Shown here one piece after another: positions 1 through 8,094 of a stretch of DNA of 64,000 nucleotides. The notes beneath the pieces are model-generated. The model had not been told where the DNA came from. It saw only the letters and a program-made list of their open reading frames with translations, and ran no database searches. The DNA comes from JAHZKN01 sp965250205 (GTDB taxonomy: Bacteria > Pseudomonadota > Alphaproteobacteria > Rhizobiales > Hyphomicrobiaceae). The DNA lies in NCBI GenBank assembly GCA_965250205.1, contig CBDFNK010000023.1, positions 310,001-374,000 of the forward strand. The letters run 5' to 3'. The position numbers were made by a program, and so were the translations under genes. Each line of letters opens with the position of its first letter. The first letter of the stretch is position 1.

Positions 1-2
1 GT

Positions 3-2261
3 GGCAATGTGGCTGGTGCCCTTGAGGACTACCGCGATGCAATGGGTTATCATCAGTTCAGCAATCTGGCCGCGCGCATCAAGCGCCTTGAGCTTCGCCA
101 AAAGCGCGATACTGAAGCTGCCGCAAAAGCTCAGGCTGAGCGGGAGGCAAAAAACGCGGGCGAGGAAAAAACAATTGCGAATGCGCCGAGTGCTTCGCCA
201 ACTCCAACATTGGCAGCTTCATCTTCATCTGCTCCAGAGGCAGAGTTGGCGTTGCCATCAAAGCAGACACCATTACCGTCCGATTTGGCACCGTCGGCAT
301 TGGCCGGGCACAAACTGCGCCATCCGATTGTGGTTGTTGGAGGCTGGGCGGCAACAGTTGCTGATAAAGATGGAATAAAAAACGAGGCGACCATTTCAAA
401 AACATCTGCCTCAGCAGAAACTGAGAACAGCACTGGGTCTGTCGATCAAATCGACACTCAGGCACCTGTTGCAGTAACGACGACCAGCCAAAACGGATCG
501 CCAACTTCAAACACATTTCCAGAGCAGGGGACGACCCTTGCAACGCGATCTGCGCCGGTTCGGGTGATGTCGAACCCTGCTCAAAACTCAACGGTTGCCT
601 CACGATTTATTCCAGGACACCAGCTCGCGTCTTTGTATGCGACAGCATCACAGCAAACGGAGGCGGCCGCCCAAGCCCCGTCGCCTTTGCAAAATAGCGG
701 CAACAAATCCGCCGACATAGTGCACAGCAATCCATCACTCCCTGCGGCACGGAAAAAGGCTGAAAAATCCCCTGACCACTTGCAGTTTAATGTCAATGAA
801 GATGTGGTGCGATCTCTGGCGCGCGTTAGAAAAAAGACCAACGCCGTGATCACAACATCGTCCTTGCCTGATCGTGTGGGCTATCAAAATCAATCCCACC
901 AACGCAAGGTCATGTTATTGGCTGTCATTTTAACGCTGACATTGTTGTTGTTTTCGACTGCCGTAGTTGCCATTGGTTGGCGCCCGTCATTTCCATTAGG
1001 CTTACCGCGCCAAGAGCGTAAGCCGGTTTTAAGCGTTGATGATCTTGAGCATCTTATCAAAAACCGCAGCGCTGAGGTTGACGCTGCCGTGGTTCCCGTG
1101 CGCGGTCATTGCTCACCCAAAATTAATGCTGTGGCTAAAAATATTGAGCCTTCTGCGCAGCACGCCGTGACTGCAACGGACGCGACTTCTATTTCCGATG
1201 GTGGGACGCACAGTGAAGCCATAGGGAACGAACATGAAGCGTCTAAACGAGCGGTTGCTGATGCAGATAGCGCGCGCCCAATGGGTGATCAAAGCGTGCC
1301 CCCGGTCGCCGTGCAATCCAAGGATCGCATTTCGAGCGTGCACCACCTGGAGCCAAGTTCGATCCATGTCCCCGGGCGGGCTCAACAGTCAGCGTCGAAA
1401 TTCAATGTTGACACTCTTGGGGCAAGTATGTTGCGCCGCGTGTCGTATGGGGCCGCGGGTTTGGTTGTGGTTGGAGGCCCCCACGAGGCGAGTAGTGAGG
1501 CGATCCTTGCAAAGGTTGACGGCGCCCGTCAGGCAGAATTTCTTGAGCGGCGCGTAATTTTGGATACCTCCCAGGCCCAAGCTGTGGGTGTTCTCAATCT
1601 GTTTGCAGTAGGTAGTGGGTCAAATAACGATCTACTTGCCGCGAGTCATAGGTTCAATGCGGTGTTCGAGCTTCATAGCGCTATCTTCAAAAGCATTTTC
1701 GGTGCGCGCTTTGTGTACGATCAAAAGGTGATGTTGCGTAACCTGGTGATGGTGCTCCAGGCGATGCCCGGCAGCAGTCTTAAAACACTATACACGATCC
1801 TTGAGAGCCCACGGTCTCTTGAACCCTTGCATGATGCTTTGGCTGACATTAATAGCGTTTCAACGCGGCTATTCTTTACCACTGTTTTTTCGAGCGATGA
1901 GTTTACCGACAAGGCAGAGTTTATGTGTGCCCGACTGGCACCGGTGATCGAGAATGAACTCGTAGCCCATTTGTGTTGTGGCTGGCCGATGTCAGATCCA
2001 ATTCAAGAGTTGTCATCGGATGGGCGCTGGATTTTGTTGGCGCTCGATCCTGATAAAGTGATGCCGGTACAAAAAGCAGTGCTGGTGCGCTGTTTGTTAT
2101 CGGTTCTGGCCATGCAAAACGGGGCCATGGGTGCCGACAGCACAAGTGAGATCACCACGACTGTATTCGCGCCCAACCTGAATAACGAAATTGGTGGATC
2201 AGCTTCGGATATAGATTTCTTACTCGGCCAGGTGAAACGTGCCGGCTACAATGTACTTTAG
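3..2261 (+). CDS. Partial membrane-anchored protein with degenerate HerA/VirD4-like C-terminal region
   Basis: The frame is open to the left edge of the window, so the true start is upstream; the GTG at 9 is only the first in-window start codon. The visible 750 residues begin with a charged, probably helical stretch, then a long low-complexity Ala/Ser/Thr/Pro-rich region, then one strong membrane segment (about residues 300-322), a second disordered linker, and a folded-looking C-terminal 270 residues. That C-terminal part follows the order seen in HerA/TraG/VirD4-type ATPases: a VILDTSQ strand, the MLRNLVMVLQAMPGSSLKTL helix, then a DGRWILLALDPDKV strand followed by a long helix. No GKS/GKT P-loop and no DE Walker B are visible, so ATPase activity is doubtful. 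The family link is my pattern reading, not a search result. Function unknown. Confidence 0.6.
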   Translation, partial: GNVAGALEDYRDAMGYHQFSNLAARIKRLELRQKRDTEAAAKAQAEREAKNAGEEKTIANAPSASPTPTLAASSSSAPEAELALPSKQTPLPSDLAPSALAGHKLRHPIVVVGGWAATVADKDGIKNEATISKTSASAETENSTGSVDQIDTQAPVAVTTTSQNGSPTSNTFPEQGTTLATRSAPVRVMSNPAQNSTVASRFIPGHQLASLYATASQQTEAAAQAPSPLQNSGNKSADIVHSNPSLPAARKKAEKSPDHLQFNVNEDVVRSLARVRKKTNAVITTSSLPDRVGYQNQSHQRKVMLLAVILTLTLLLFSTAVVAIGWRPSFPLGLPRQERKPVLSVDDLEHLIKNRSAEVDAAVVPVRGHCSPKINAVAKNIEPSAQHAVTATDATSISDGGTHSEAIGNEHEASKRAVADADSARPMGDQSVPPVAVQSKDRISSVHHLEPSSIHVPGRAQQSASKFNVDTLGASMLRRVSYGAAGLVVVGGPHEASSEAILAKVDGARQAEFLERRVILDTSQAQAVGVLNLFAVGSGSNNDLLAASHRFNAVFELHSAIFKSIFGARFVYDQKVMLRNLVMVLQAMPGSSLKTLYTILESPRSLEPLHDALADINSVSTRLFFTTVFSSDEFTDKAEFMCARLAPVIENELVAHLCCGWPMSDPIQELSSDGRWILLALDPDKVMPVQKAVLVRCLLSVLAMQNGAMGADSTSEITTTVFAPNLNNEIGGSASDIDFLLGQVKRAGYNVL

Positions 2262-2746
2262 GCTGCATTGGTGCGTGACGCCAATTGGATCTATAGGCCT
2301 TAGAGTTGGCGTATTCCAACAGCTCATGCTCTCGATAATCTTATTTTGCGGTCAAATAAGAATAACAGGGCGCACACAGGTGCCGCTACCGATGCTGGGT
2401 TTGACCGGCTAGCAAAAATGTCTCTTTCCCTTCGCGTGCGGTGTTCACAGCGAGGCTTTTCTCATACCAGTGAAGCTATTTGCGCGACGCTCTATCTGAT
2501 TGCTGGCGATTAACTTATCTGCTCAAAGTCGAACCTAACTTTTCGCAGGTTGATCTAGGAGGGTGTCGTTTGGCTGACACCGCTCCGATAGGGCTGTTTT
2601 CATAGAGGTCATATAATTTTAATTCGGCAATGTTTTTTGCTGAGGTCTCTGTGGCGAATGCCTGCCAACAAGACAAAATTAACCAACTGCCGAAACGGTT
2701 TTGTCACCGCTCGGGCCTACACTTGGTCAAGACTTTTGTGGTTGTG
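2262..2746. other. Intergenic region with repeat copy A
   Basis: No convincing gene is seen between the first gene and the small ORF at 2747. The stretch holds the most degraded copy of the dispersed intergenic element (2451-2558). No clear terminator with a T-run was found directly after the stop at 2261. Confidence 0.5.
2451..2558 (+). repeat. Dispersed intergenic element, copy A (short, degraded)
   Basis: Shares GAAGCTATTTGCGCGACGCT and the block CTTATCTGCTCAAAGTCGAA with the other copies, and ends in GGTTGATCTAG. The tandem core is reduced to a single CTCTATCTGATTG unit, and the 5' stem arm is poorly kept, so this is the shortest and most eroded of six copies in the window. Confidence 0.8.
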
Positions 2747-2866
2747 ATGAGTGGGTTTGATCAAATGACTATTCTGAAAGCACTTGGCACCGTGCGATAT
2801 ATGGATCTGGTGTGTGGCATCGTGCTCGCTGTAGCGATCATCGTGACCGTACCTGCAGTAGCTTGA
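2747..2866 (+). CDS. Possible 39-residue single-pass membrane peptide
   Basis: A short ORF starting MSGFDQMTILKALG and ending in a hydrophobic run (MDLVCGIVLAVAIIVTVPAVA spans the last 21 residues) that would form one membrane helix at the C-terminus. An upstream in-frame ATG at 2630 would add 39 residues with no recognisable features. There is no strong Shine-Dalgarno sequence, and no family was recognised. It could be a genuine small membrane protein or a chance ORF in an intergenic stretch. Confidence 0.2.
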   Translation: MSGFDQMTILKALGTVRYMDLVCGIVLAVAIIVTVPAVA

Positions 2867-3034
2867 GCGGGCGTCTCTTTTTTAATTATTTCGTTTGGAT
2901 GCAGTGGCTCCAGAAGACTCTGGTTTTTGAGCGTTTGATGTCAACGCTCGATCTTACCCTGCGTCATCGGATGATAGGGTGCGCCGCGAAGGTGGCTCAT
3001 GCAAGCGTGACTCAAAGAGATTAAGTTATGGCCT

Positions 3035-4082
3035 TCAACCGGAACGCCTTTGATCGGGATGTAGACTTTTTCCAAGTATATGATTGCTGCTTCCGATTAC
3101 ATCGTGACTAGAGCCGACGATCAATGGGTCTGGTTGGCCAACCGCATGCAAATCCTTCTTCGGATACGGAAGCGAAGACAAAAAATGCTTCATACAGTTT
3201 AGGCGGGCACGCTTTTTGTCGTTCGACTTTATGATCGTCCATGGCGCGTCAGCGGTATCGGTGTAAAAGAATGTCGCTTCTTTTGCTTCCGTGTAGTCAT
3301 CCCATTTATCAAGAGATTGGCGGTCAATAGGCGATAGTTTCCATTTTTTTAGAGGCTCTTTTTCGCGCGAATGAAACCGCCTCATTTGCTCTTCTTGTGT
3401 CACGGAGAACCAATATTTGTACAAAATAATGCCGCTGCGGACCAACATGCGTTCGAGTTCTGGTGTTTGACGCATAAATTCAAGATAGTCGTTGGCAGAA
3501 CAAAAACCCATAACCCGTTCAACGCCAGCGCGGTTGTACCAGGAGCGATCGAACAACACGATTTCACCACCATAGGGCAAGGTGTTCAATATAGCGTTGG
3601 AAGAACCATTGTGTTTGTTCGCGACGGGTCGGCTTATCAAGGGCAACGACGCGCGCGCCGCGTGGATTGAGATGCTCGATAAATCGCTTGATTGTGCCGC
3701 CCTTACCCGCCGCATCGCGACCTTCAAAGAGCAGTACAATTTTTTGATTTGTTTCTTTAACCCAGTCTTGGGCTTTGAGGAGTTCTGTCTGTAGTTCTGC
3801 TTTTTTCTTTTCGTACGATTTCCTACTAATCTTCCTCTTGTAGGGAAACTCACCCTTTTCAAAAATCCTGCGAATCTCATCTCGGTCATGGCGATCGATG
3901 CCAATCTTGTGCGCGCGATCTTGAATCGGCTCACCTGCTTTGTGACCGTCACAACTGCCGTCGACCTGGCCCAATTCGACTGGAGCAGGCGTGGCATTGT
4001 TTTTGACAGCTGTACTTTGAGAGTCCTCACCCATTGGCAGGTCACTCGGTGTCAGTTTGTCGGGATCGGTCTCATGGCCCAT
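3035..4082 (-). pseudogene. ppk2: Polyphosphate kinase 2 (PPK2 family), frameshifted
   Basis: PPK2 enzymes move phosphate between polyphosphate and nucleotides in the cytoplasm. The 5' part (ATG at 4082) carries a basic pre-domain (RKISRKSYEKKK) and the Walker A motif GRDAAGKGG near residue 121, then stops early after QRYIEHLALWW. The continuation lies in another frame from about 3580 onward: LPYGGEIVLFDRSWYNRAGVE (the Walker B/lid region), YWFSVTQEEQ and WKLSPIDRQSLDKWDDY. One extra base in the CCTTGCC run (plus strand 3578-3582) explains the shift; removing it restores HLPYGGEIV and a protein of about 348 residues. An in-frame start at 4250 exists, but MGHETD at 4082 suits the family better. 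An FNR-like box sits about 67 bases upstream. A real null allele and a sequencing error are both possible. Confidence 0.85.
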
Positions 4083-4615
4083 GGATATTCTTAAATGATT
4101 GAATTGGCTGAAAAGCGTGGGGAAGTTAGAAGGAGGTTTGCATTGACCCAGATCAAGCGTGCTCCAAACCCTTGAAACCGTCAAGTGAGAGGGACGGGTG
4201 GCGAGCCTATTGCCCAATTGATTTGAACTGTTACGGACAGACACCGCCAAGCGGTGTGTTGTGCACCTGCCTCCTTCGGTAGTCTCTGGAGTGTTCTGGT
4301 CTGGGTCTTAGAATGCAAACTCAAGATGTAGGCAACCAGGCCGTCCGTGTGCTGTGCCGGAATTATGAGATCCGGCATTGTTGGATGCGAAGCTTGAAGC
4401 CAGACTTTGATTGCGGTGCCCGTCATGCCAGCGGTATTGGCGGTCTTACCTCGAAGTAGACCGCGAAGCAGATCAATTTAGTATACCAATTTATACGGCC
4501 TGGCAGGTCGCGTTGACGCTGCTACGATTTGTTCGTTGATCGCCTTGAAAGAAAGGCGTCCTATATCGAATAAGCCGTGTTTATAAAGCGGCCCAGAGCA
4601 AAGGAGCGGATCTGT
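4083..4615. other. Divergent intergenic region between ppk2 and the FNR-type regulator
   Basis: No credible gene. It should hold both promoters of the divergent pair. The only site recognised is the FNR-like box at 4143-4156. Confidence 0.4.
4143..4156 (-). promoter_or_regulatory. FNR/FixK-type box upstream of ppk2 (one mismatch)
   Basis: Plus strand reads TTGACCCAGATCAA, i.e. TTGAT-N4-ATCAA with one base off. Its centre is about 67 bases before the ppk2 start codon, which suits an activator site. A gene for an FNR-type regulator lies divergently on the other side of the same gap. Confidence 0.45.
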
Positions 4616-5326
4616 ATGGAGCCGATACGGTGTCAGACCTGTGCTATCCGCCATCGCGCGATTTGTGGGGTAATCTGTCCGGATACTCTTTCAAGTTTGA
4701 ATGCGATTGCCAGGGAGTGTACCGTTCGGGCTGGGGAGGTTATTCTATCACCCCTTGATGAATCACCACCGCTGGCAAATATCATTTCAGGTGTCGTGAA
4801 ACTCACGAATGGTCTTTCCGACGGACGTTCGCAGATCGTTGGCCTTCAGTTCGCATCTGACTTCCTGGGGCGGCCTTTTAAAAAGACGTGCACCTACATT
4901 GCTGAGGCTGTCACGGATGTCACATTATGTTCTTATCCACGACCGGAATTTGAAGCGGCGTCTCAAGCACATCCTGACCTCCAAGATAATCTATTAAAGC
5001 ATACGCTTGATGAATTGGATGCGGCCAGAGAATGGATGCTGTTGTTAGGTCGAAAATCGGCGCGCGAGAAAATTGCGAGTTTTCTTTTGCTCCTTGGTCG
5101 GCGTAGCAGGGGCGAAGGGTGTGGACAGCCAAGCGAGATTAATTCCGTTTCGCTCTTGCTGCCGCTAACGCGTTCGGATATTGCAGATTTTCTTGGTCTG
5201 ACAACTGAAACCGTGAGCCGGAAATTGAGCAAGTTGAAAAACGAAGGCTTGATTTCACTTGAGGGTGGAAAAGCTGTCGTAATTCCTGACCTGGAACGCA
5301 TGAACGCGGTTGCTTTAGGCCAATGA
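4616..5326 (+). CDS. Crp/Fnr-family regulator, FNR/FnrN type with [4Fe-4S] cysteines
   Basis: 236 residues. The start at 4616 is chosen because AAGGAGCGG lies 6-7 bases upstream. The N-terminus has Cys6, Cys9, Cys17 (C-x2-C-x7-C, as in rhizobial FnrN-type CxxCxxRHxxxC) plus Cys21, and Cys105 in DVTLCSYPRPEF sits where the fourth FNR cluster ligand of the cyclic-nucleotide-like domain is expected. These suggest an oxygen-sensitive [4Fe-4S] cluster. The C-terminal helix-turn-helix (about 184-207) reads LTRSDIADFLGLTTETVSRK; its E-x2-S-R (Glu199, Ser202, Arg203) is the FNR/FixK recognition signature for TTGAT half-sites. Such sites occur nearby at 4143, 6067 and 6090, so this protein is the likely regulator of its neighbours. 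Exact subfamily (FnrN, AadR, Anr) not resolved. Confidence 0.9.
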   Translation: MEPIRCQTCAIRHRAICGVICPDTLSSLNAIARECTVRAGEVILSPLDESPPLANIISGVVKLTNGLSDGRSQIVGLQFASDFLGRPFKKTCTYIAEAVTDVTLCSYPRPEFEAASQAHPDLQDNLLKHTLDELDAAREWMLLLGRKSAREKIASFLLLLGRRSRGEGCGQPSEINSVSLLLPLTRSDIADFLGLTTETVSRKLSKLKNEGLISLEGGKAVVIPDLERMNAVALGQ

Positions 5327-5419
5327 CAAGGCCGGAAATTCATCTTTTAATATCGCTGCAGTAGAGGTTTTGTCAGCCACCATAAGCACACCCATGATGT
5401 GGTAGTTAGAGTGTTTCGT

Positions 5420-5941
5420 TCAGCGTTTGCTCGGCCACAGCGTTTGCTCGGCCAGCGGCAGCATGACAGTTTTTTTTAGGCCGACCTGACGTCGTTTGGT
5501 TTCAAATACACCTCTCAACATGTAACCAAACGATTCCGGATTAGGAACGGTATTTCTGTGTAGAATTGTTTCTAGTGTCGTAATAAGCTCACTTGCTAGG
5601 TCTTCGTCCGATTGGCGCTCCAAGCGCAGTCGATTTATAAAATTCAGAATGAAGGTGCTTTGGTCGATATGCTGCTCCAGCAATCCATACACCTTGTCCT
5701 CTTCCACCAAGATTTGTTTTGCCCAGCTTCCCTGTAGCAATGAGACCAGCGTTTGTGAGACGCACTCGTGCGGCAATTCCGGGAGCGCGTCTGCAATGTT
5801 TTCAAGGAGACTGCAGGTTGTGAGTTGTGAGGAATAGGCGTCTCTCAAGAAATCCAAAGTTTGTTCAATCGTACTGTGATCGGAGTAACATCCACAGGTA
5901 CAATGGTCAGCGAGAATAGCCTTTGATATTTCATTTGGCAT
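5420..5941 (-). CDS. Conserved-looking protein of unknown function with N-terminal CTCGC motif
   Basis: 173 residues, no signal peptide or membrane segment, predicted largely helical. Near the start is a Cys/His cluster (HCTCGCYSDH, residues 13-22) that could bind metal or be redox active. The rest is rich in Leu, Glu and Gln (e.g. LLEQHIDQSTFILNFINRL). No family recognised. It converges on the FNR-type regulator gene (stop codons about 90 bases apart), and its promoter side faces two FNR boxes 126-160 bases upstream, so a role in low-oxygen metabolism is a context inference only. Confidence 0.65.
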   Translation of the reverse strand: MPNEISKAILADHCTCGCYSDHSTIEQTLDFLRDAYSSQLTTCSLLENIADALPELPHECVSQTLVSLLQGSWAKQILVEEDKVYGLLEQHIDQSTFILNFINRLRLERQSDEDLASELITTLETILHRNTVPNPESFGYMLRGVFETKRRQVGLKKTVMLPLAEQTLWPSKR

Positions 5942-6066
5942 TCTATGAATTCCTATGAATTTCGGTGCAATTCACAATTGACGAGTCCGATCCTTGAGTT
6001 AAGGTTAGGCCGCAGATCGCTCTAATTTGAGGATTCCAGTCTAGCGTGGAACCAATAAGTTCCACC

Positions 6067-6080
6067 TTGATCTGCATCAC
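6067..6080 (+). promoter_or_regulatory. FNR-like box (one mismatch)
   Basis: TTGATCTGCATCAC: a complete TTGAT half-site, four-base spacer, and ATCAC for ATCAA. It lies 23 bases (about two helical turns) before the perfect box at 6090. Confidence 0.45.
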
Positions 6081-6089
6081 TGTCACGCT

Positions 6090-6103
6090 TTGATCTAGAT
6101 CAA
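6090..6103 (+). promoter_or_regulatory. Perfect FNR/FixK box
   Basis: TTGATCTAGATCAA matches TTGAT-N4-ATCAA exactly and is a perfect palindrome. The centre is about 76 bases before the ATG at 6173 and about 155 bases before the divergent start at 5941, so the plus-strand ORF is the better target. In many alphaproteobacteria this arrangement precedes ccoNOQP. Confidence 0.75.
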
Positions 6104-6172
6104 AGCGATTAGGGTGGATGAACAGTCAGGTTCGCCAAAAGGTCTCAAATTAGAGTTTTTTAGGGATGCGCA

Positions 6173-6352
6173 ATGCCGGACACCCGGGTCGAGAGGGAAA
6201 CATTCAGCAGTATATTAGCAATTATTTTTGCCATTTTATTGGTCGCGATAGGCATTTCGATTGGTGCCGGTTCACCCAGTGGCGGTATGTCATTTCATGG
6301 ATGGTGTTTGGCTTTAGCCGCAGCGGCCTCGGTTCGTCGTCGCTGGATATAA
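6173..6352 (+). CDS. Short membrane ORF, possible N-terminal remnant of cbb3 oxidase subunit ccoN
   Basis: 59 residues starting MPDTRVERETFSS, then a membrane helix (ILAIIFAILLVAIGISIGAG) and a second hydrophobic start (MSFHGWCLALAAAASV) that ends abruptly in RRRWI. A TAGGGA sequence 8 bases upstream could serve as ribosome binding site. The length, the FH-containing second segment and the upstream pair of FNR boxes recall the start of CcoN, the catalytic subunit of cbb3 oxidase. The rest of ccoN is absent, and an IS1595-type transposase fragment begins 29 bases after the stop, so truncation by the mobile element is plausible. It could also be an intact small membrane protein. Confidence 0.35.
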   Translation: MPDTRVERETFSSILAIIFAILLVAIGISIGAGSPSGGMSFHGWCLALAAAASVRRRWI

Positions 6353-6380
6353 TTTATTCGGGGCTGGAAGTAGCTAAGGG

Positions 6381-6806
6381 TTAGTGGTTTGCGTGTTTAT
6401 GCCAATGTTTCAACTGGTTTCGCAGCTGATTGGGGTTGCCCCCATTGAATCGCCATTCACACGCCTTCAAAAACCAGTAAAAGTTGTCCTGTTTGATACC
6501 ATTAAATTTGCGCATAGGCCGCTTGGCCTGGTTCCAAAAGTTCTCAATACCATTGATGTGATTTTGTCTGTCGGCGAACAGCTCTGTGTGCTTGATGCGC
6601 ATGTGATGAACGTCCGACACATCAAGTGCATTGCAGGCCTTGAACGTGTCCGTGTAGACAATGCTGTCCGGCCTGACATTTTCCGCAATGATGGGTAGTA
6701 GTGTCTCTGTTTTGGCGTTTGGAATGATCGCCGTATAAACTTTGCCACCACGCTTTAATAGGCCAACACCAGCAACTTTCCCGCCTGCACCGCGAGAATT
6801 TCTTGC
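6381..6806 (-). mobile_element. IS1595-family transposase, 3' half only
   Basis: An open frame of 141 residues without its own start reads like the C-terminal half of IS1595-type DDE transposases: RGAGGKVAGVGLLKRGGKVY, TAIIPNAKTETLLPII, SIVYTDTFKACNALDVSD, HINGIENFWNQAKR and FYWFLKACEWRFN. The DTF aspartate and the GIENFW glutamate fit the last part of the catalytic set. A TGA at 6807-6809 ends the reading to the 5' side, and the N-terminal half is missing; the arginine kinase gene begins on the other strand right there. No terminal inverted repeats were identified, so this is a decayed insertion. Confidence 0.85.
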
Positions 6807-6828
6807 TCAAGACCGAGGACATGAAGCG

Positions 6829-7941
6829 ATGACGTCGGATCTGATAGCGAAGATCGAGGCACTGAAGGCAGTGTGGCCGAACAATATCGCGGTGCAGTGC
6901 TTCGACCCGGTCTACTTCGGGACGCTGTCCGAAGCCCAACAGGGCCGACTGCTGAAATGTCTGAACTCTGGACTAGAAAACCCGGACAGTGAGATCGGGT
7001 GCTATGCCTGCCAGCCATCGGATTACGACGATTTCAAGCCGTTCTTCTCCAAAGTTCTCGCGCGCTACCACAAGGTTCCCGAAGGTGCCCGCCACAAAAA
7101 TAACTGGAGCCTTAAGGGCGTCGAAGGTCTGCCTGAGGACGCTGTGCTTGACTTGGCGCGACTGGGTCTACCACCGCTATCGATGCGTGTGCGCACCGGG
7201 CGCAACCTCAAAGATTTCCCGTTGCCTGGCAGCTTGACCAAGCAAGACCGCATCGGCTTGGAAGAAAAGATGATGGCGGCCTTCGAGACATTGATCGCGA
7301 TGCCTGATTATGGCGGGAAGTATTATTCCCTGACGCCGGGCAACCCCTGCTTCATTGACGAGGCGAGGTATCAGGGCCTGGTAGATGCGCACATCATGTT
7401 TAAGAACATGGACAATGACCGTTTTCTGACCGCGGCCGGAATAGCAGCCGACTGGCCTTATGGCCGCGGCTGCTATGTCGCCTCCGACAAGGCGTTCATC
7501 ATCTGGGTGGGCGAGGAGGATCACCTGAGACTCATGTGCATGCAGCGAGGCACGGTGCTCAACGATGTATTCGACCGATTGAAGTCTGCCCTTGATGTGG
7601 TCGAGGGCATCAAGGGTTTGGCGTGCGCGTATTCGGCGGATTTCGGTGTCGTCACATCCTGTCCGACAAACCTTGGCACAGGCATGCGTGCGTCGGTCCA
7701 TATCGCGTTACCGAATCTCACGGCGGATGGAACCGACGCCAAGGTAAAAGCGATTGCCAAGTCGCTGGGATTGTCGGTGCGGGGCGTCGGCGGCGAGCAC
7801 ACGCCGATTGGGGCGGACGGTACGGTCGACATCTCACCCTCGGCAAGGTTTTGTATCACCGAGGCGGAAATTGTGACGGCCCTCTACAAGGGCATTGCGC
7901 TTCTGACTGCCGAGGAAAGTAAAGCTCAGACGGCAGCTTGA
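6829..7941 (+). CDS. Arginine kinase (ATP:guanidino phosphotransferase, phosphagen kinase)
   Basis: 370 residues, close to the usual length of about 355. It would reversibly phosphorylate arginine with ATP in the cytoplasm, buffering ATP as phosphoarginine. Both domains are present: an N-terminal phosphagen-kinase domain with the substrate-loop-like IGCYACQPSDYDDF (residues 55-68), and the catalytic domain. Key residues are kept: nucleotide-binding arginines in SMRVRTGRN (118-126), EEDHLR (229-234, guanidino-binding Glu), the active-site cysteine in CPTNLGTGMRASVH (Cys278), and GGEHT (321-325). CPTNLGT is the arginine-kinase form (creatine kinases have CPSNLGT), and the N-terminal domain separates it from McsB. 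The start at 6829 (MTSDLIAK) is preferred over 6742, whose first 29 codons overlap the transposase remnant. Such kinases are sporadic in bacteria; transfer is likely. Confidence 0.93.
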   Translation: MTSDLIAKIEALKAVWPNNIAVQCFDPVYFGTLSEAQQGRLLKCLNSGLENPDSEIGCYACQPSDYDDFKPFFSKVLARYHKVPEGARHKNNWSLKGVEGLPEDAVLDLARLGLPPLSMRVRTGRNLKDFPLPGSLTKQDRIGLEEKMMAAFETLIAMPDYGGKYYSLTPGNPCFIDEARYQGLVDAHIMFKNMDNDRFLTAAGIAADWPYGRGCYVASDKAFIIWVGEEDHLRLMCMQRGTVLNDVFDRLKSALDVVEGIKGLACAYSADFGVVTSCPTNLGTGMRASVHIALPNLTADGTDAKVKAIAKSLGLSVRGVGGEHTPIGADGTVDISPSARFCITEAEIVTALYKGIALLTAEESKAQTAA

Positions 7942-8094
7942 ACAGCGCAATATTGCAAGCTGTCAAGTGACAGAAGGGGGACATAAGCACCTGTTCTGGC
8001 TAACGCTGAACCGGTATCCGCATTGGGGCACATCAGCTGATGTAGCGACCGGTTGAGATCACAGCCTGGGCCCAGGAGCCGAAGTTCCCGTTTC

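Noticed and set aside
6622..6939. Two other minus-strand ORFs over the transposase remnant as separate genes or frameshifted pieces
   Set aside because: The true transposase frame is continuous from 6806 to 6381 without an ATG; the other two ORFs are out of frame with every conserved motif.
6829..7941. Reading the guanido kinase as McsB protein-arginine kinase
   Set aside because: The full N-terminal phosphagen-kinase domain is present, the active-site motif is CPTNLGT, and there is no mcsA or clpC-type neighbour.
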